Of a DNA stretch of 45,104 nucleotides, positions 36,983 to 45,068 are shown in pieces; positions within the stretch are counted from its first letter, which is position 1, and each line of letters starts with the position of its first letter. Below the pieces are notes generated by a model. The model was given only the letters and a program-made list of their open reading frames with translations, was not told where the DNA came from and did not search any database. Location of the stretch: assembly GCA_020726335.1 (NCBI GenBank), contig DYSU01000011.1, positions 1 to 45,104 on the forward strand, read 5' to 3'. The DNA comes from Thiomargarita sp. (GTDB lineage: Bacteria; Pseudomonadota; Gammaproteobacteria; Beggiatoales; Beggiatoaceae). A program made the position numbers and the translations under genes.

Positions 36983-37285
36983 TTAGCTGGTTTTCGCCAG
37001 TGCAATTTCGACCTTTTTATGCAAATCCTGTAACTTTTGTGAAATTTGCGCATCCAGCATTGCATTTTGCGGTTTATTTTGTAATAAATCGTGGACGATG
37101 GTTAAAGCGGCGATGACGGCAATGCGTTCCGTGCCTAAAATTTTGCCCGAGTTGCGCACTTCGCGCATTTTTTGATTGAGATAATCCACTGAAGCCAACA
37201 ATTCCAACCGTTCTGATTCTGGGCAAGCAACCACGTATTCTTTATCTAAAATGCGCAAAGTTAAAGGTTGGCTGCGTTGGCTCAT
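36983..37285 (-). CDS. zapA: Cell division protein ZapA
   Basis: A 100-residue protein with the ZapA pattern: LTLRILDKEYVVACPESERLELLASVDYLN, the MREVRNSGKILGTERIAVIAALTI helix and a C-terminal coiled coil. ZapA tetramers crosslink FtsZ filaments at midcell. Its start overlaps the preceding coiled-coil gene by four bases, and 6S RNA follows. Confidence 0.95.
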   Translation of the reverse strand: MSQRSQPLTLRILDKEYVVACPESERLELLASVDYLNQKMREVRNSGKILGTERIAVIAALTIVHDLLQNKPQNAMLDAQISQKLQDLHKKVEIALAKTS

Positions 37286-37470
37286 AAATGCGCTTCCATG
37301 CGTTTAATACGCACAATCATCGCCTCAATGCGTTCTTTTGCCGCTTGGGTTTTTTTCTCTAAATCTAAATTTTTCTGTTTTAATTGTTGATTTTGCTGGT
37401 GTAATTGATGACAACGTTGAATTAAAGTATCGATTTTCGCCTCTAATTGTTCTAATTCAACGATGTTCAT
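37282..37470 (-). CDS. Small coiled-coil protein (TIGR02449/ZapB-like)
   Basis: A 62-residue protein almost wholly coiled coil (LEQLEAKIDTLIQRCHQLH, LKQKNLDLEKKTQAAKERIE), matching the short family found just upstream of zapA in gammaproteobacteria. By analogy with ZapB it may act in the division ring, but that is inference. Its stop overlaps the zapA start. Confidence 0.8.
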   Translation of the reverse strand: MNIVELEQLEAKIDTLIQRCHQLHQQNQQLKQKNLDLEKKTQAAKERIEAMIVRIKRMEAHL

Positions 37471-37473
37471 AAA

Positions 37474-38241
37474 TTATAGATCATCAAACAATTCATCATT
37501 GCTGATCGCTTCGCCTTCGGGAATTTTACCATCGTTGACCAAAGCATCACGCCGTTGTAAAAACGCATTGCGCACAAACAAATAAGGGTCGGTGGCGGCC
37601 GTGTGCAATACTTTTTCCGCGCTGAGCAAACCCGCACGGGTGTCGATGATGTCAACAAAATTGGTGGAACCATACAATAAATTGCGATGCGAAACCACTT
37701 GGGTATATAAGCGTGGGTCAAAGTTTCTGTCCACCAGCAAGCCTGTCAAATCACGGAAATTGCTTGCGCCTAGCAAGGGGACGACCAAATAAGGCCCTTT
37801 TGGTATGCCCCAATAGCCCAAGGTTTGACCAAAATCTTCGTTGTGTTTAAGAAAGCCTGCATTGCTGGCCACATCAAAAAAACCAAATAGGCCAATGGTG
37901 GTATTTAACACAAAGCGACTGGCATCCGAAGCCGCTTGCACCATTTTGAATTGCAGTACATCATTGATGGTCACCACCACATCGTCAATATTGCTAAAAA
38001 AATTGCTGATGCTGGTGCTGAAAAAGTCAGGCAGTAATTTATCATACAATTCGGCCACGGGTTTGACAACGGCTTTGTCAATGTCGTCGTTAAGCATATA
38101 AACGCCACGGTTAAAGCCTTCAAAGGGGTCAGCATTGTGATTTTGACTGTCATCGACAGGGGCGGTGATACACCCTGAGAGCAAGAGCGGACTGAGGACA
38201 ACCGCTAATAAAAATGTTCTTATTTTGGTTTTAGTTGGCAT
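37474..38241 (-). CDS. mlaA: MlaA (VacJ) outer-membrane lipoprotein
   Basis: A 255-residue lipoprotein with signal peptide and lipobox LLSGC (Cys about 24). The MlaA body is clear: DPFEGFNRGVYMLNDDIDKAVVKPVAELY, RFVLNTTIGLFGFFDVAS, HNEDFGQTLGYWGIPKGPYLVVPLLG and FRDLTGLLVDR. It removes phospholipid from the outer leaflet of the outer membrane. The other Mla genes are elsewhere. It lies three bases upstream of the ZapB-like gene. Confidence 0.95.
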   Translation of the reverse strand: MPTKTKIRTFLLAVVLSPLLLSGCITAPVDDSQNHNADPFEGFNRGVYMLNDDIDKAVVKPVAELYDKLLPDFFSTSISNFFSNIDDVVVTINDVLQFKMVQAASDASRFVLNTTIGLFGFFDVASNAGFLKHNEDFGQTLGYWGIPKGPYLVVPLLGASNFRDLTGLLVDRNFDPRLYTQVVSHRNLLYGSTNFVDIIDTRAGLLSAEKVLHTAATDPYLFVRNAFLQRRDALVNDGKIPEGEAISNDELFDDL

Positions 38242-38420
38242 AAGCTTGACTCTTTTATACTGATTCGCCTACCTATCAGATGAAAAAAACCCCGATTTTA
38301 GCGATTATCTTATGACAGGGCAAGTATTGATTAGGGCAGTTAAAACAAACAGCACAAGCCGTTTGGAACGACGAATTAAGCTAAATATATGCCAATTGGA
38401 TTTTAAGAAACAGGACTTAG

Positions 38421-38458
38421 CAGTTGACCCACAAAATAAAGCTTTGTTGGGTCAACTG
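38421..38458 (-). terminator. Strong hairpin after rpsI
   Basis: CAGTTGACCCA (38421-38431) pairs perfectly with TGGGTCAACTG (38448-38458), extended inside by CAAA/TTTG with one bulged base. It begins ten bases after the rpsI stop on the minus strand. No T-run follows directly, so it may be a 3' stabilising or Rho-associated structure rather than a classical terminator. Confidence 0.6.
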
Positions 38459-38468
38459 TCGGCACAAA

Positions 38469-38861
38469 TTAACGTTTGGAGTATTGTGTGCCTTTGCGTG
38501 CTTTGTGTAAGCCAACCTTTTTCCGTTCAACTTTACGGGCATCACGGGTAACAAAACCTGCTTTACGCAATGGCGGACGAAGTGTTTCATCATAAGCCAT
38601 TAAGGCGCGGGTGATACCGTGACGAATTGCCCCTGCTTGACCTGTATTGCCGCCGCCTTTGACTGTGACATTGATGTCGAAATTTTCCAACATATTAACC
38701 ACTTCTAAAGGCTGACGCACAACCATGCGTGACGTTTTACGCCCAAAATAAGCGTCTAAGCTTCGGCCATTGACCGTGATATTGCCATTGCCTGCACGGA
38801 TAAAAACACGGGCGGTTGAACTTTTGCGCCGACCTGTCCCATAATATTGTGTGTCTGCCAT
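38469..38861 (-). CDS. rpsI: Ribosomal protein uS9
   Basis: A 130-residue small-subunit protein: [19 protein letters not shown], the [20 protein letters not shown] segment, and the basic C-terminus ending QYSKR that reaches the P-site tRNA. It follows rplM by 15 bases in the conserved operon. Confidence 0.98.
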   Translation of the reverse strand: MADTQYYGTGRRKSSTARVFIRAGNGNITVNGRSLDAYFGRKTSRMVVRQPLEVVNMLENFDINVTVKGGGNTGQAGAIRHGITRALMAYDETLRPPLRKAGFVTRDARKVERKKVGLHKARKGTQYSKR

Positions 38862-38876
38862 AATAATGATTACCGA

Positions 38877-39305
38877 TTAAATACTTAAGGTGATGGGTTG
38901 TTGGGCGGTATGCTGATGCTCAGAACCTGCATAAACTTTTAATTTGCGAAACATATCGCGCCCCAAAGGCCCTCTGGGTAACATCCCTTTCACCGCTGTT
39001 TGAATAATTTGTTCAGGGGCTTTGGCTTGTAACTTTCTGAAATTGATAGATTTCAACCCACCAGGATAGCCAGAATGGTGATGGTACATTTTATCATCGG
39101 TTTTACGACCTGTGACGCGAATTTTTTCTGCATTGATAATCACAATATAATCGCCCGTATCCACATGCGGGGTATATTCTGGTTTATGTTTGCCACGTAA
39201 ACGTCTGGCCACTTCAGTTGCTAACCGACCTAAAACGGCATTTTCAGCATCAATAACAAACCAATCTCTTTTTACTGATTGCGGTTTTGCGCTAAAGGTT
39301 TTCAC
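38877..39305 (-). CDS. rplM: Ribosomal protein uL13
   Basis: A 142-residue large-subunit protein: [50 protein letters not shown] and [20 protein letters not shown]. The start is GTG at 39305, confirmed by the conserved N-terminus; GGAG lies about nine bases upstream within the loop of a GC-rich hairpin. It heads rplM-rpsI from a near-consensus promoter. Confidence 0.98.
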   Translation of the reverse strand: MKTFSAKPQSVKRDWFVIDAENAVLGRLATEVARRLRGKHKPEYTPHVDTGDYIVIINAEKIRVTGRKTDDKMYHHHSGYPGGLKSINFRKLQAKAPEQIIQTAVKGMLPRGPLGRDMFRKLKVYAGSEHQHTAQQPITLSI

Positions 39306-39306
39306 T

Positions 39307-39342
39307 CGCGGGTACTCCGTGTGTCAAGATAGTTTTCCCGCG
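39307..39342 (-). promoter_or_regulatory. Leader hairpin enclosing the rplM ribosome-binding site
   Basis: In the transcript CGCGGG (39342-39337) pairs with CCCGCG (39312-39307), which ends one base before the GTG start; the 24-base loop holds the GGAG. In E. coli uL13 represses its own rplM-rpsI mRNA through the leader, so this is a candidate operator for the same feedback. Confidence 0.5.
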
Positions 39343-39389
39343 TTAAACGGCTTGAAAACTTTGAATTAAAACGAATTAAAAAGGCCGCG

Positions 39390-39418
39390 ATTTTATCGGC
39401 TATAATGAAACTTGTCAA
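39390..39418 (-). promoter_or_regulatory. Sigma-70 promoter for rplM-rpsI
   Basis: On the minus strand a perfect TTGACA (39418-39413) is followed by 17 bases and TAAAAT (39395-39390), one mismatch from TATAAT. Transcription would begin near 39383, about 78 bases before the rplM start. Confidence 0.82.
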
Positions 39419-39458
39419 GATGCAAACGGCCATCTTTTTATTCATGGATGAACTGCTG

Positions 39459-39602
39459 TTAAATTATAATCAATTCAGCCACTTGTTGTTGCATAGGATC
39501 AATCAACTGCTGTGTAGTTTGTAGTTCTTGGCGAATGGCTTGGTTATCTTGTTGTAAACGTTGATTTTGTTCCTGTAGCGCATTAAATTGTTGCCAAAAT
39601 AT
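39459..39602 (-). pseudogene. 3' relic (47 codons) of a coiled-coil protein gene
   Basis: On the minus strand, codons from 39602 to a TAA at 39461-39459 read as a Gln-rich heptad coiled coil (FWQQFNALQEQNQRLQ, then QAIRQELQTTQQLID and QQQVAELI). The frame has no start codon and meets an in-frame stop at 39605-39603, exactly where the PAS remnant on the plus strand begins. It looks like the C-terminal end of a gene whose 5' part was deleted. Coding bias is suggestive only. Confidence 0.5.
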
Positions 39603-40625
39603 TTATGCCAACCCACAATCTATCCCATCAAATGATTTCTTTAGCGTTAAATATCGGGTATTGCGCGAAAACGGCGGTTGGGTATGGATGATCAGCCGTG
39701 GCAAAGTGGTGGCCAGAGATGACCAAGGTCACGCTGAACGCATCGTGGGCATTCAATCTGACCTGACAGAGCGTGAATTGGCCACATTAATTTATCAGCA
39801 TTCCAACCAAGCGATGTTTGTCACCGACATCAACAACATTATCAGCATCAACCCCGCCTTCACCGCCATAACAGGTTATCAAAAATCGGAAGTCATGGGC
39901 CAAAACCCACGCATTTTTGCTTCAGGCCAAGATGACAAAAAATATTACACCGCTTTATGGCAAACGATCAACAATACAGGCCAATGGCAAGGCGAATTGT
40001 TCAACAAACGTAAAAACGGCGAAGTGTATCCCGCTTCATTCACCATCAATACGGTATTCAACTGGCGCAATGGCAACAAGAACAGATTCAATTGCAATTG
40101 AGCATCAATATTTCACCGTTGCAATTTCAGTCTAAAAACCACCTCAACCAGTTATTGCGTTGTGCCAATCAAAAAGCACTGGCTTGTTGTGTGATTGAAA
40201 TCACCGAAGGCTTGTTGATGGCCGCTGAAGCGCATGTATTGCAACAGTTGGCCCAACTACAACAAGCAGGCATTGCCGTGGCGTTGGATGATTTTGGCAC
40301 AGGTTATTCTTCGTTATCGTATTTGAAAAAATTTCCGATTGATTACATTAAAATTGACCAATCGTTTATCAAAGAATTGCCCAACAGCAATCATGACCAA
40401 GCGTTGTGCGAAGCGATCATTGTCATGGCAAAAAAAATGAAGATTCAAGTGATTGCCGAAGGCATTGAAACGCTTGAACAATATCAACTATTGAAACAAA
40501 TGGGCTGTGATTACACCCAAGGTTATTATCATGCCAAGCCTTTACCCGCGCAGGCTTTGGTTCAATGGGTCAGGCAAAATAATTCAATTGCTCAAACGTT
40601 GGATCATCGCTTAAAACAGGCTTGA
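39603..40625 (+). pseudogene. Truncated PAS-(GGDEF)-EAL gene, 5' end and middle deleted
   Basis: Reading begins inside a PAS_3 domain (SVKYRVLRENGGWVWMISRG, IVGIQSDLTERE), continues through a second PAS (SNQAMFVTDINNIISINPAF, GELFNKRKNGEVYPASFTI), then near 40058-40066 changes frame into the middle of an EAL domain (LAQWQQEQ, LSINISPLQFQ, VALDDFGTGYSSLSYLKKF, VIAEGIETLEQY, GYYHAKPLPAQ) and ends at 40625. The first half of PAS 1, all of GGDEF and the EAL motif itself are missing. The frame also stops at 40101. It overlaps the recX end by 22 bases. No phosphodiesterase activity is expected. Confidence 0.82.
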
Positions 40626-41032
40626 ATTTCTGTCCACGCAAAGCCGCGATTGAGCAAAAACCGCGCTTGTTTTTGCCGTTCGGCAGGGTTTTGCGGCAAA
40701 GTTGCACCAAAATGCTGTCGGCAAGCTTGTGCGGCCAAATCCGTCCATTGGGTTTGATAAACGGATAAACTTTGCTGAATCAATGGGTTACTGATGCCGC
40801 GCTGTTGCAACGCATGGGCAATTTTTATTCTGCCATCGCCTTTGGCCACGCGGTATTCACAATACAATTCAGCAAAACGGCCATCGTTCAGATAATTTTT
40901 GGCCACCAATTGCAAAATCACTGCTTCAATCTCTGGCCAAGCATAGCCTTTTTGCGCCAATTTTTGGCTTAACTCATGCGCGCTGTGGTCACGTTGCGCC
41001 AAAATGCTCAACGCTCGTTGAAAAATAGCCAT
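40604..41032 (-). CDS. recX: Regulatory protein RecX
   Basis: A 142-residue RecX, which binds RecA filaments and limits their growth. Tandem three-helix repeats are visible: ALSILAQRDHSAHELSQKLAQKGY, YLNDGRFAELYCEYRVAKGDGRIKIAHAL and QARFLLNRGFAWTEIQACF. recA is not adjacent. Its start overlaps the stop of the beta-barrel gene (TAATG). Confidence 0.92.
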   Translation of the reverse strand: MAIFQRALSILAQRDHSAHELSQKLAQKGYAWPEIEAVILQLVAKNYLNDGRFAELYCEYRVAKGDGRIKIAHALQQRGISNPLIQQSLSVYQTQWTDLAAQACRQHFGATLPQNPAERQKQARFLLNRGFAWTEIQACFKR

Positions 41033-41745
41033 TAAAATTGATAACTTAAGCCCGTACGAATGGAAAAAATGTGTTCATTGATGCTGCCTTCAGAGCGGTC
41101 GAGTTTGTCATAAAAATAGCTGTGGCGAAACAAACCGATTTCATATGCCCAGCGGTCCTTAAGCGGGGCTTTCCAATGCAGGCTTAAGCTCGCGCCCGTG
41201 GCATTGCCTCGGGTGGTGGGGATGTTGGATTGTTTATAACTGGCACGCATCCAGGCAAAACCTGCGCTGAACGACAACATTCCGCCGCCAATCGGCCACG
41301 CCGCGCCTGCACCCACAAAAGGCCCTTTGGCGTTTAAACGAATAAAATTGCCGCGTAAATCAGAGCTGTTCAACGCGGTGATGGCCGTTTCGCCTATTTT
41401 GTAGCCAGAAAACACGCTTAAGGTTGGGTTGAGGGCATAACCAAAAGACAATGAGCTGTCTTTGCGTTCAAAAGTGACGGTGTTGGCCACCAAATTGGTG
41501 GTGCGCTCTTCGGTTGGACGGACATTTTTTTCAGTAAAAACATGGCTATAGAAATTTTTATGGGTGGTGGTCAGCCCAAAACCCAAGGACAATACATGGC
41601 CTTCAACCCCTGTTACCCCTGCCGTATAGTCAAAATTGCGGTAAGCGGTGTAAATTTTAGGGGCAAAATGCCATGGCTCATCCGCCCAAACCCCTGTTTG
41701 ACATAACAAAACTACCCAGCCCCAATATAAGCGCGTCACTGTCAT
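41032..41745 (-). CDS. Outer-membrane beta-barrel protein of unknown function
   Basis: A 237-residue protein with a signal peptide (cleavage after GVWA), then alternating amphipathic strands with aromatic girdles (YTAYRNFDYTAGVTG, SLSFGYALNPTLSVFSGYK, MLSFSAGFAWMRASY) and a C-terminal Phe (GLSYQF), the mark of BAM-assembled barrels. I do not recognise the exact family. It follows phoR with a four-base overlap, so it may belong to the phosphate-starvation operon. Confidence 0.75.
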   Translation of the reverse strand: MTVTRLYWGWVVLLCQTGVWADEPWHFAPKIYTAYRNFDYTAGVTGVEGHVLSLGFGLTTTHKNFYSHVFTEKNVRPTEERTTNLVANTVTFERKDSSLSFGYALNPTLSVFSGYKIGETAITALNSSDLRGNFIRLNAKGPFVGAGAAWPIGGGMLSFSAGFAWMRASYKQSNIPTTRGNATGASLSLHWKAPLKDRWAYEIGLFRHSYFYDKLDRSEGSINEHIFSIRTGLSYQF

Positions 41746-43079
41746 GATGTTCCTTGTTGAAAAATAAGGGTAAACACACTGCCTTGGCCTTCAACGCTGT
41801 GAATATGCAGTTTGCCGCCCAATTGACCTGCGGCATGTTTGACAATTGCCAAGCCCAAACCTGTGCCACCATTGGCGCGTGAGCGGCTTTTATCCACCCG
41901 ATAAAAACGTTCAGTCAAGCGGGGAATATGGCGGGCGGCAATGCCTGCGCCACGGTCTTTGACCGCGAACAACAGTTTGTTGTCAGCGACAAACCAGCGA
42001 ATCACAATCGGCGTTTTGGCTTGACTGTAGTGTACCGCATTGAGGATTAAATTAGAAAAAGCCATGTACAATAATTTTTCATTGGCCTGAAAATGGCGGG
42101 GCGCGGTCAAATCCAAATGAAATTGATGTTGTTTATCAGCACTGATCAATTGGGCTTCTTGAATCAGGGTATGCAGTAATTTTTCCATATCCACGGCTGT
42201 TTTTAGCCATTTTTGGGGGTTTTCAATATGAGACAACTCTAATAAATCATTGATAATCAATTCCATACGTTGACTTTGTTGATACATCAATTGAAAATAT
42301 CTTTGCCATTCTGGACAAGCAGGGTTGTGGATAAAATTGTCTAAAAAACCGTGAATGACGGTCAGCGGCGTGCGCAATTCATGCGAGGCATTGGCCACGA
42401 AATCTTTGTGAATACGGTCTAAATAATGGGTACGGGTGACATCACGCGCCAACAACAAATAATCCTTTTTTTTATTTTTCAACGCTATGATATATAAGGA
42501 TAAAACTTTGCGTTTGTTGTTGGGGATTTCTAAAATTAACGGTTGACGATAATCGTGTTGCGCCAAATACTGTTGCAACACGGGGTGCGATACCACATCG
42601 GTCAACAACGCGCCCGCTTGTTGTGGCCAATCAAGCCCCAGCAAATAACAGGCTTTGGGATTGCACCATTGCATTTCTCCTGTGGTTTTATAGACCAGCA
42701 TCCCATCGGGCCATACTTCCGCCGCTTGATACAATTGGCGATAAAATTGCGCCACTTGGCGTTTTTTCTGGTCATGGCGTTTTTTCAGCCACAAAAGTTG
42801 CTGGCTGATATGGGTCAAAAAATCGCCCAAAAACGGCACAGGAAAAGCAGGCGGTTCGGTTTTCATTTTTGACTGTTGCCATCCGCGCAAAAAACGCAAC
42901 ACCCAAAAAGTTTGCCAGCCCCCTAACAACAGCAACGCCAGCGCGAAATAAAAGCCCCATTGTCTGTTCCAGAGCAACAACACGCTTGTTATTACTAATA
43001 ACAACAAGAGCTTACGTTGCTGTCGCACCAAGCGAGCAAAGATTTTATGGCTTAGCGGTTCTAAAGCAATAGCCTTCAC
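41742..43079 (-). CDS. phoR: Phosphate regulon sensor kinase PhoR
   Basis: A histidine kinase of about 445 residues: two N-terminal membrane helices with a short periplasmic turn, a PAS domain, H-box FVANASHELRTPLTVIHGF, N-box LILNAVHYS, G1 DRGAGIA, F-box RLTERFYRVD and G2 GGTGLGLAIVKH. The layout and the adjacent phoB identify PhoR, which phosphorylates PhoB under low phosphate. The start is uncertain: GTG at 43079 overlaps phoB by 35 bases, an ATG at 43112 overlaps by 68, and TTG/GTG at 43031/43028 lie after the phoB stop; none has a clear ribosome-binding site. Confidence 0.92.
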   Translation of the reverse strand: MKAIALEPLSHKIFARLVRQQRKLLLLLVITSVLLLWNRQWGFYFALALLLLGGWQTFWVLRFLRGWQQSKMKTEPPAFPVPFLGDFLTHISQQLLWLKKRHDQKKRQVAQFYRQLYQAAEVWPDGMLVYKTTGEMQWCNPKACYLLGLDWPQQAGALLTDVVSHPVLQQYLAQHDYRQPLILEIPNNKRKVLSLYIIALKNKKKDYLLLARDVTRTHYLDRIHKDFVANASHELRTPLTVIHGFLDNFIHNPACPEWQRYFQLMYQQSQRMELIINDLLELSHIENPQKWLKTAVDMEKLLHTLIQEAQLISADKQHQFHLDLTAPRHFQANEKLLYMAFSNLILNAVHYSQAKTPIVIRWFVADNKLLFAVKDRGAGIAARHIPRLTERFYRVDKSRSRANGGTGLGLAIVKHAAGQLGGKLHIHSVEGQGSVFTLIFQQGTS

Positions 43080-43743
43080 CCCAGACGGTGTGCAACAGTT
43101 GGTCATGTCCACTGTCAGCCAAAATTTTGCGCAACCTGCGAATGTGAACGTCGATGGTACGCTCTGTTAAATAAACAGTGTTGCCCCAAACTTTGTCCAA
43201 CAATTGGTTGCGGCTGTAGGTACGGTCGCTGTGGCTCATCAAATACCACAACAAACGAAATTCAGTGGGGGCTAATTTCAGCGGTTGATTAAAGGCAAAG
43301 GCTTGATATTGCTGTTTTTCTAAGCGCAAGCCTGCGATTTCCAACACAGGGTGCATCACATCAGGCGCGGTGCGGCGCAACACCGCGTGAATACGGGCAA
43401 TCAATTCTTTGCTTGAAAAGGGTTTGGTGACATAATCATCCACGCCAACATTCAACCCGCGCACTTTGTCGGCTTCTTCAGCGCGAGCAGTCAATAAAAT
43501 AATGCCCATGTCTTTGTATAACGGGTCATTTTTCAAGATTTTCGCCCACGCCAAACCACTTTGTTCGGGCAACATCCAATCCAATAAAATTAAATCAGGT
43601 GTATAATCAAGCAATTGGCGTTTGGCGGCGGCCACGCTTTCAACCCCAGAACAGTCAAAACCCGCGCCGTTGAGGGTAAATTCAAGCGTGTCTAAAATGG
43701 CGCGTTCATCATCAACCGCTAAAACTTTAATAACCTTGTTCAT
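43045..43743 (-). CDS. phoB: Phosphate regulon response regulator PhoB
   Basis: A 232-residue OmpR-family regulator: receiver with VDDERAILDTLEF, phospho-acceptor in LILLDWMLPEQSG, TAR and KPFSSKELIARI; winged-helix domain with LKLAPTEFRLLWYLMSH and LTERTIDVHIRRLRKIL. DWMLP is typical of PhoB. The ATG at 43743 follows AAAGAG by five bases; a GTG at 43749 overlapping the smpB stop is the alternative. It sits between smpB and phoR on the same strand. Confidence 0.94.
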   Translation of the reverse strand: MNKVIKVLAVDDERAILDTLEFTLNGAGFDCSGVESVAAAKRQLLDYTPDLILLDWMLPEQSGLAWAKILKNDPLYKDMGIILLTARAEEADKVRGLNVGVDDYVTKPFSSKELIARIHAVLRRTAPDVMHPVLEIAGLRLEKQQYQAFAFNQPLKLAPTEFRLLWYLMSHSDRTYSRNQLLDKVWGNTVYLTERTIDVHIRRLRKILADSGHDQLLHTVWGEGYCFRTAKP

Positions 43744-43745
43744 AA

Positions 43746-44231
43746 TCACTCTTTATGGCTTTTCATCACCCGCTGTTTTTCTCGTCCCCAATCGCGGTCT
43801 TTTTCCGTGGCACGCTTGTCATGTTGTTTTTTGCCCGTGGCCAGCGCAATTTCCAGCTTGGCTTTGTTGCTTTTGCTCCAATACATCGCTGTCGGAATCA
43901 ACGCCTGCCCTTTGCGTTCCACTGCGCCGATGAGAGTGTCCAATTGTGCGCGATGTAACAACAACTTACGGGTGCGTTGCGGGTCGGGTATAATATGGGT
44001 GGATGCAGTGGCCAATGGCGTAATCAATGCGCCAAATAACCACGCTTCATTGTTTTTAATCAAAATATAAGCATCGCTCAATTGCACTTTTTTCGCACGC
44101 AAACTTTTCACTTCCCATCCTTGCAACATCAATCCCACTTCAAAACGCTCCAATAAAAAATAATCAAAACGGGATTTTTTATTTAACGCAATGGTATTGG
44201 ACAAGGTTTTAGATTTTTTCGCTTGTGCCAT
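43746..44231 (-). CDS. smpB: SsrA-binding protein SmpB
   Basis: A 161-residue tmRNA-binding protein for ribosome rescue: [44 protein letters not shown]-type core (here split by its strands), [14 protein letters not shown], and the basic C-terminal tail ([20 protein letters not shown]) that enters the mRNA channel. The start at 44231 (MAQAKKSK) fits the family better than 44255. tmRNA itself is not in the window. Confidence 0.96.
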   Translation of the reverse strand: MAQAKKSKTLSNTIALNKKSRFDYFLLERFEVGLMLQGWEVKSLRAKKVQLSDAYILIKNNEAWLFGALITPLATASTHIIPDPQRTRKLLLHRAQLDTLIGAVERKGQALIPTAMYWSKSNKAKLEIALATGKKQHDKRATEKDRDWGREKQRVMKSHKE

Positions 44232-44288
44232 AATAAAACTCACATAATTCAACACGTTTTATTGTACAACAGTTCAAAGCAGATGAAT

Positions 44289-45008
44289 CTACAAAAATTT
44301 CACTGCAATAAAAATTCTGCCGCTTAACACACTTGCGCCATGTTGTCGCTTTGTGTGAATATGCGGTTGTGTGCAATAAGCCTTTGATACGCAACACATC
44401 GTGACCCCGCAAGCCCGTGATTTGGCGCAACCAATAATCGACTTTGACCAAATCGACAGGGACAAAACGTTGCAAACAAAACTGCGCAATGCCGTGTAAA
44501 TCATGGGTTTTTGAAACTTTAGGCGGTATCCATTGATGGCTGGGCCGATCAAACAATTGTTGCGCGTTGGGTGTGTCGCTTTGGTCAACACCATGTGTTG
44601 CGCCAACAACAATTATTTAACCGTAACAACCTGTTGTTTTAACTGCTGTTTAATATACAATGCATCCACAGTGACGATTAAATTATCCACCCGATAATGT
44701 TGGCGTAAAAAAGCATCGGTGAAAAACGTATATAAAATTGGCGCAGGATCAGCTAACCCACTGGTTTCAATCACAATTTGTTCAAAAAAAGGCACTGAAC
44801 CCGCTTGGCGTTGCAGATAAAGTTGTTCCAACCGTTGATACAAATCGCCGCGCAATTGACAACACAAACAACCGCCTGCCAACAACACCAAATCTTCTTT
44901 GACATGTTCGACCAACAAATGATCAATGCCGATATCGCCAAATTCATTGATAATCATCAAGGTACGCGCCAACGGTTGTTGGTGCAACAAACGGTTGAGC
45001 AATGTGGT
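44289..45008 (-). pseudogene. Broken CobW/COG0523 GTPase (metallochaperone) gene
   Basis: The 5' part starts abruptly at TTLLNRLL, missing the P-loop (GxxGxGK), and continues with MIINEFGDIGIDHLLV, the metal motif GGCLCC, and VIETSGLADPAPIL to a TAA near 44613. The C-terminal domain follows in another frame (QLFDRPSHQWIPPKVSKTHD, then FCLQRFVPVDLVKVDYWL and LRGHDVLRIKGLLH), without the region holding the N/TKxD motif. The end then shifts frame again (SGRIFIAVKF, stop at 44289). These are all signs of a dead gene. The intact family inserts or stores zinc, cobalt or iron. Confidence 0.8.
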
Positions 45009-45013
45009 GAAAC

Positions 45014-45042
45014 TTGACAGAGCGAAAACAAATCATTATTAA
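45014..45042 (+). promoter_or_regulatory. Promoter for the hsdS-like gene
   Basis: A perfect TTGACA at 45014-45019 is followed after 17 bases by TATTAA (45037-45042). It lies just inside the sequence that replaces the CobW 5' end and points to the ATG at 45069, which has AAAGGAG upstream. Confidence 0.6.
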
Positions 45043-45068
45043 TGATGCAATAACAAAAGGAGTTCCTT

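Noticed and set aside
39398-39406. TATAAT on the plus strand at about 39400
   Set aside because: It falls in the spacer of the much better minus-strand rplM promoter, and no plus-strand gene start follows within normal distance.
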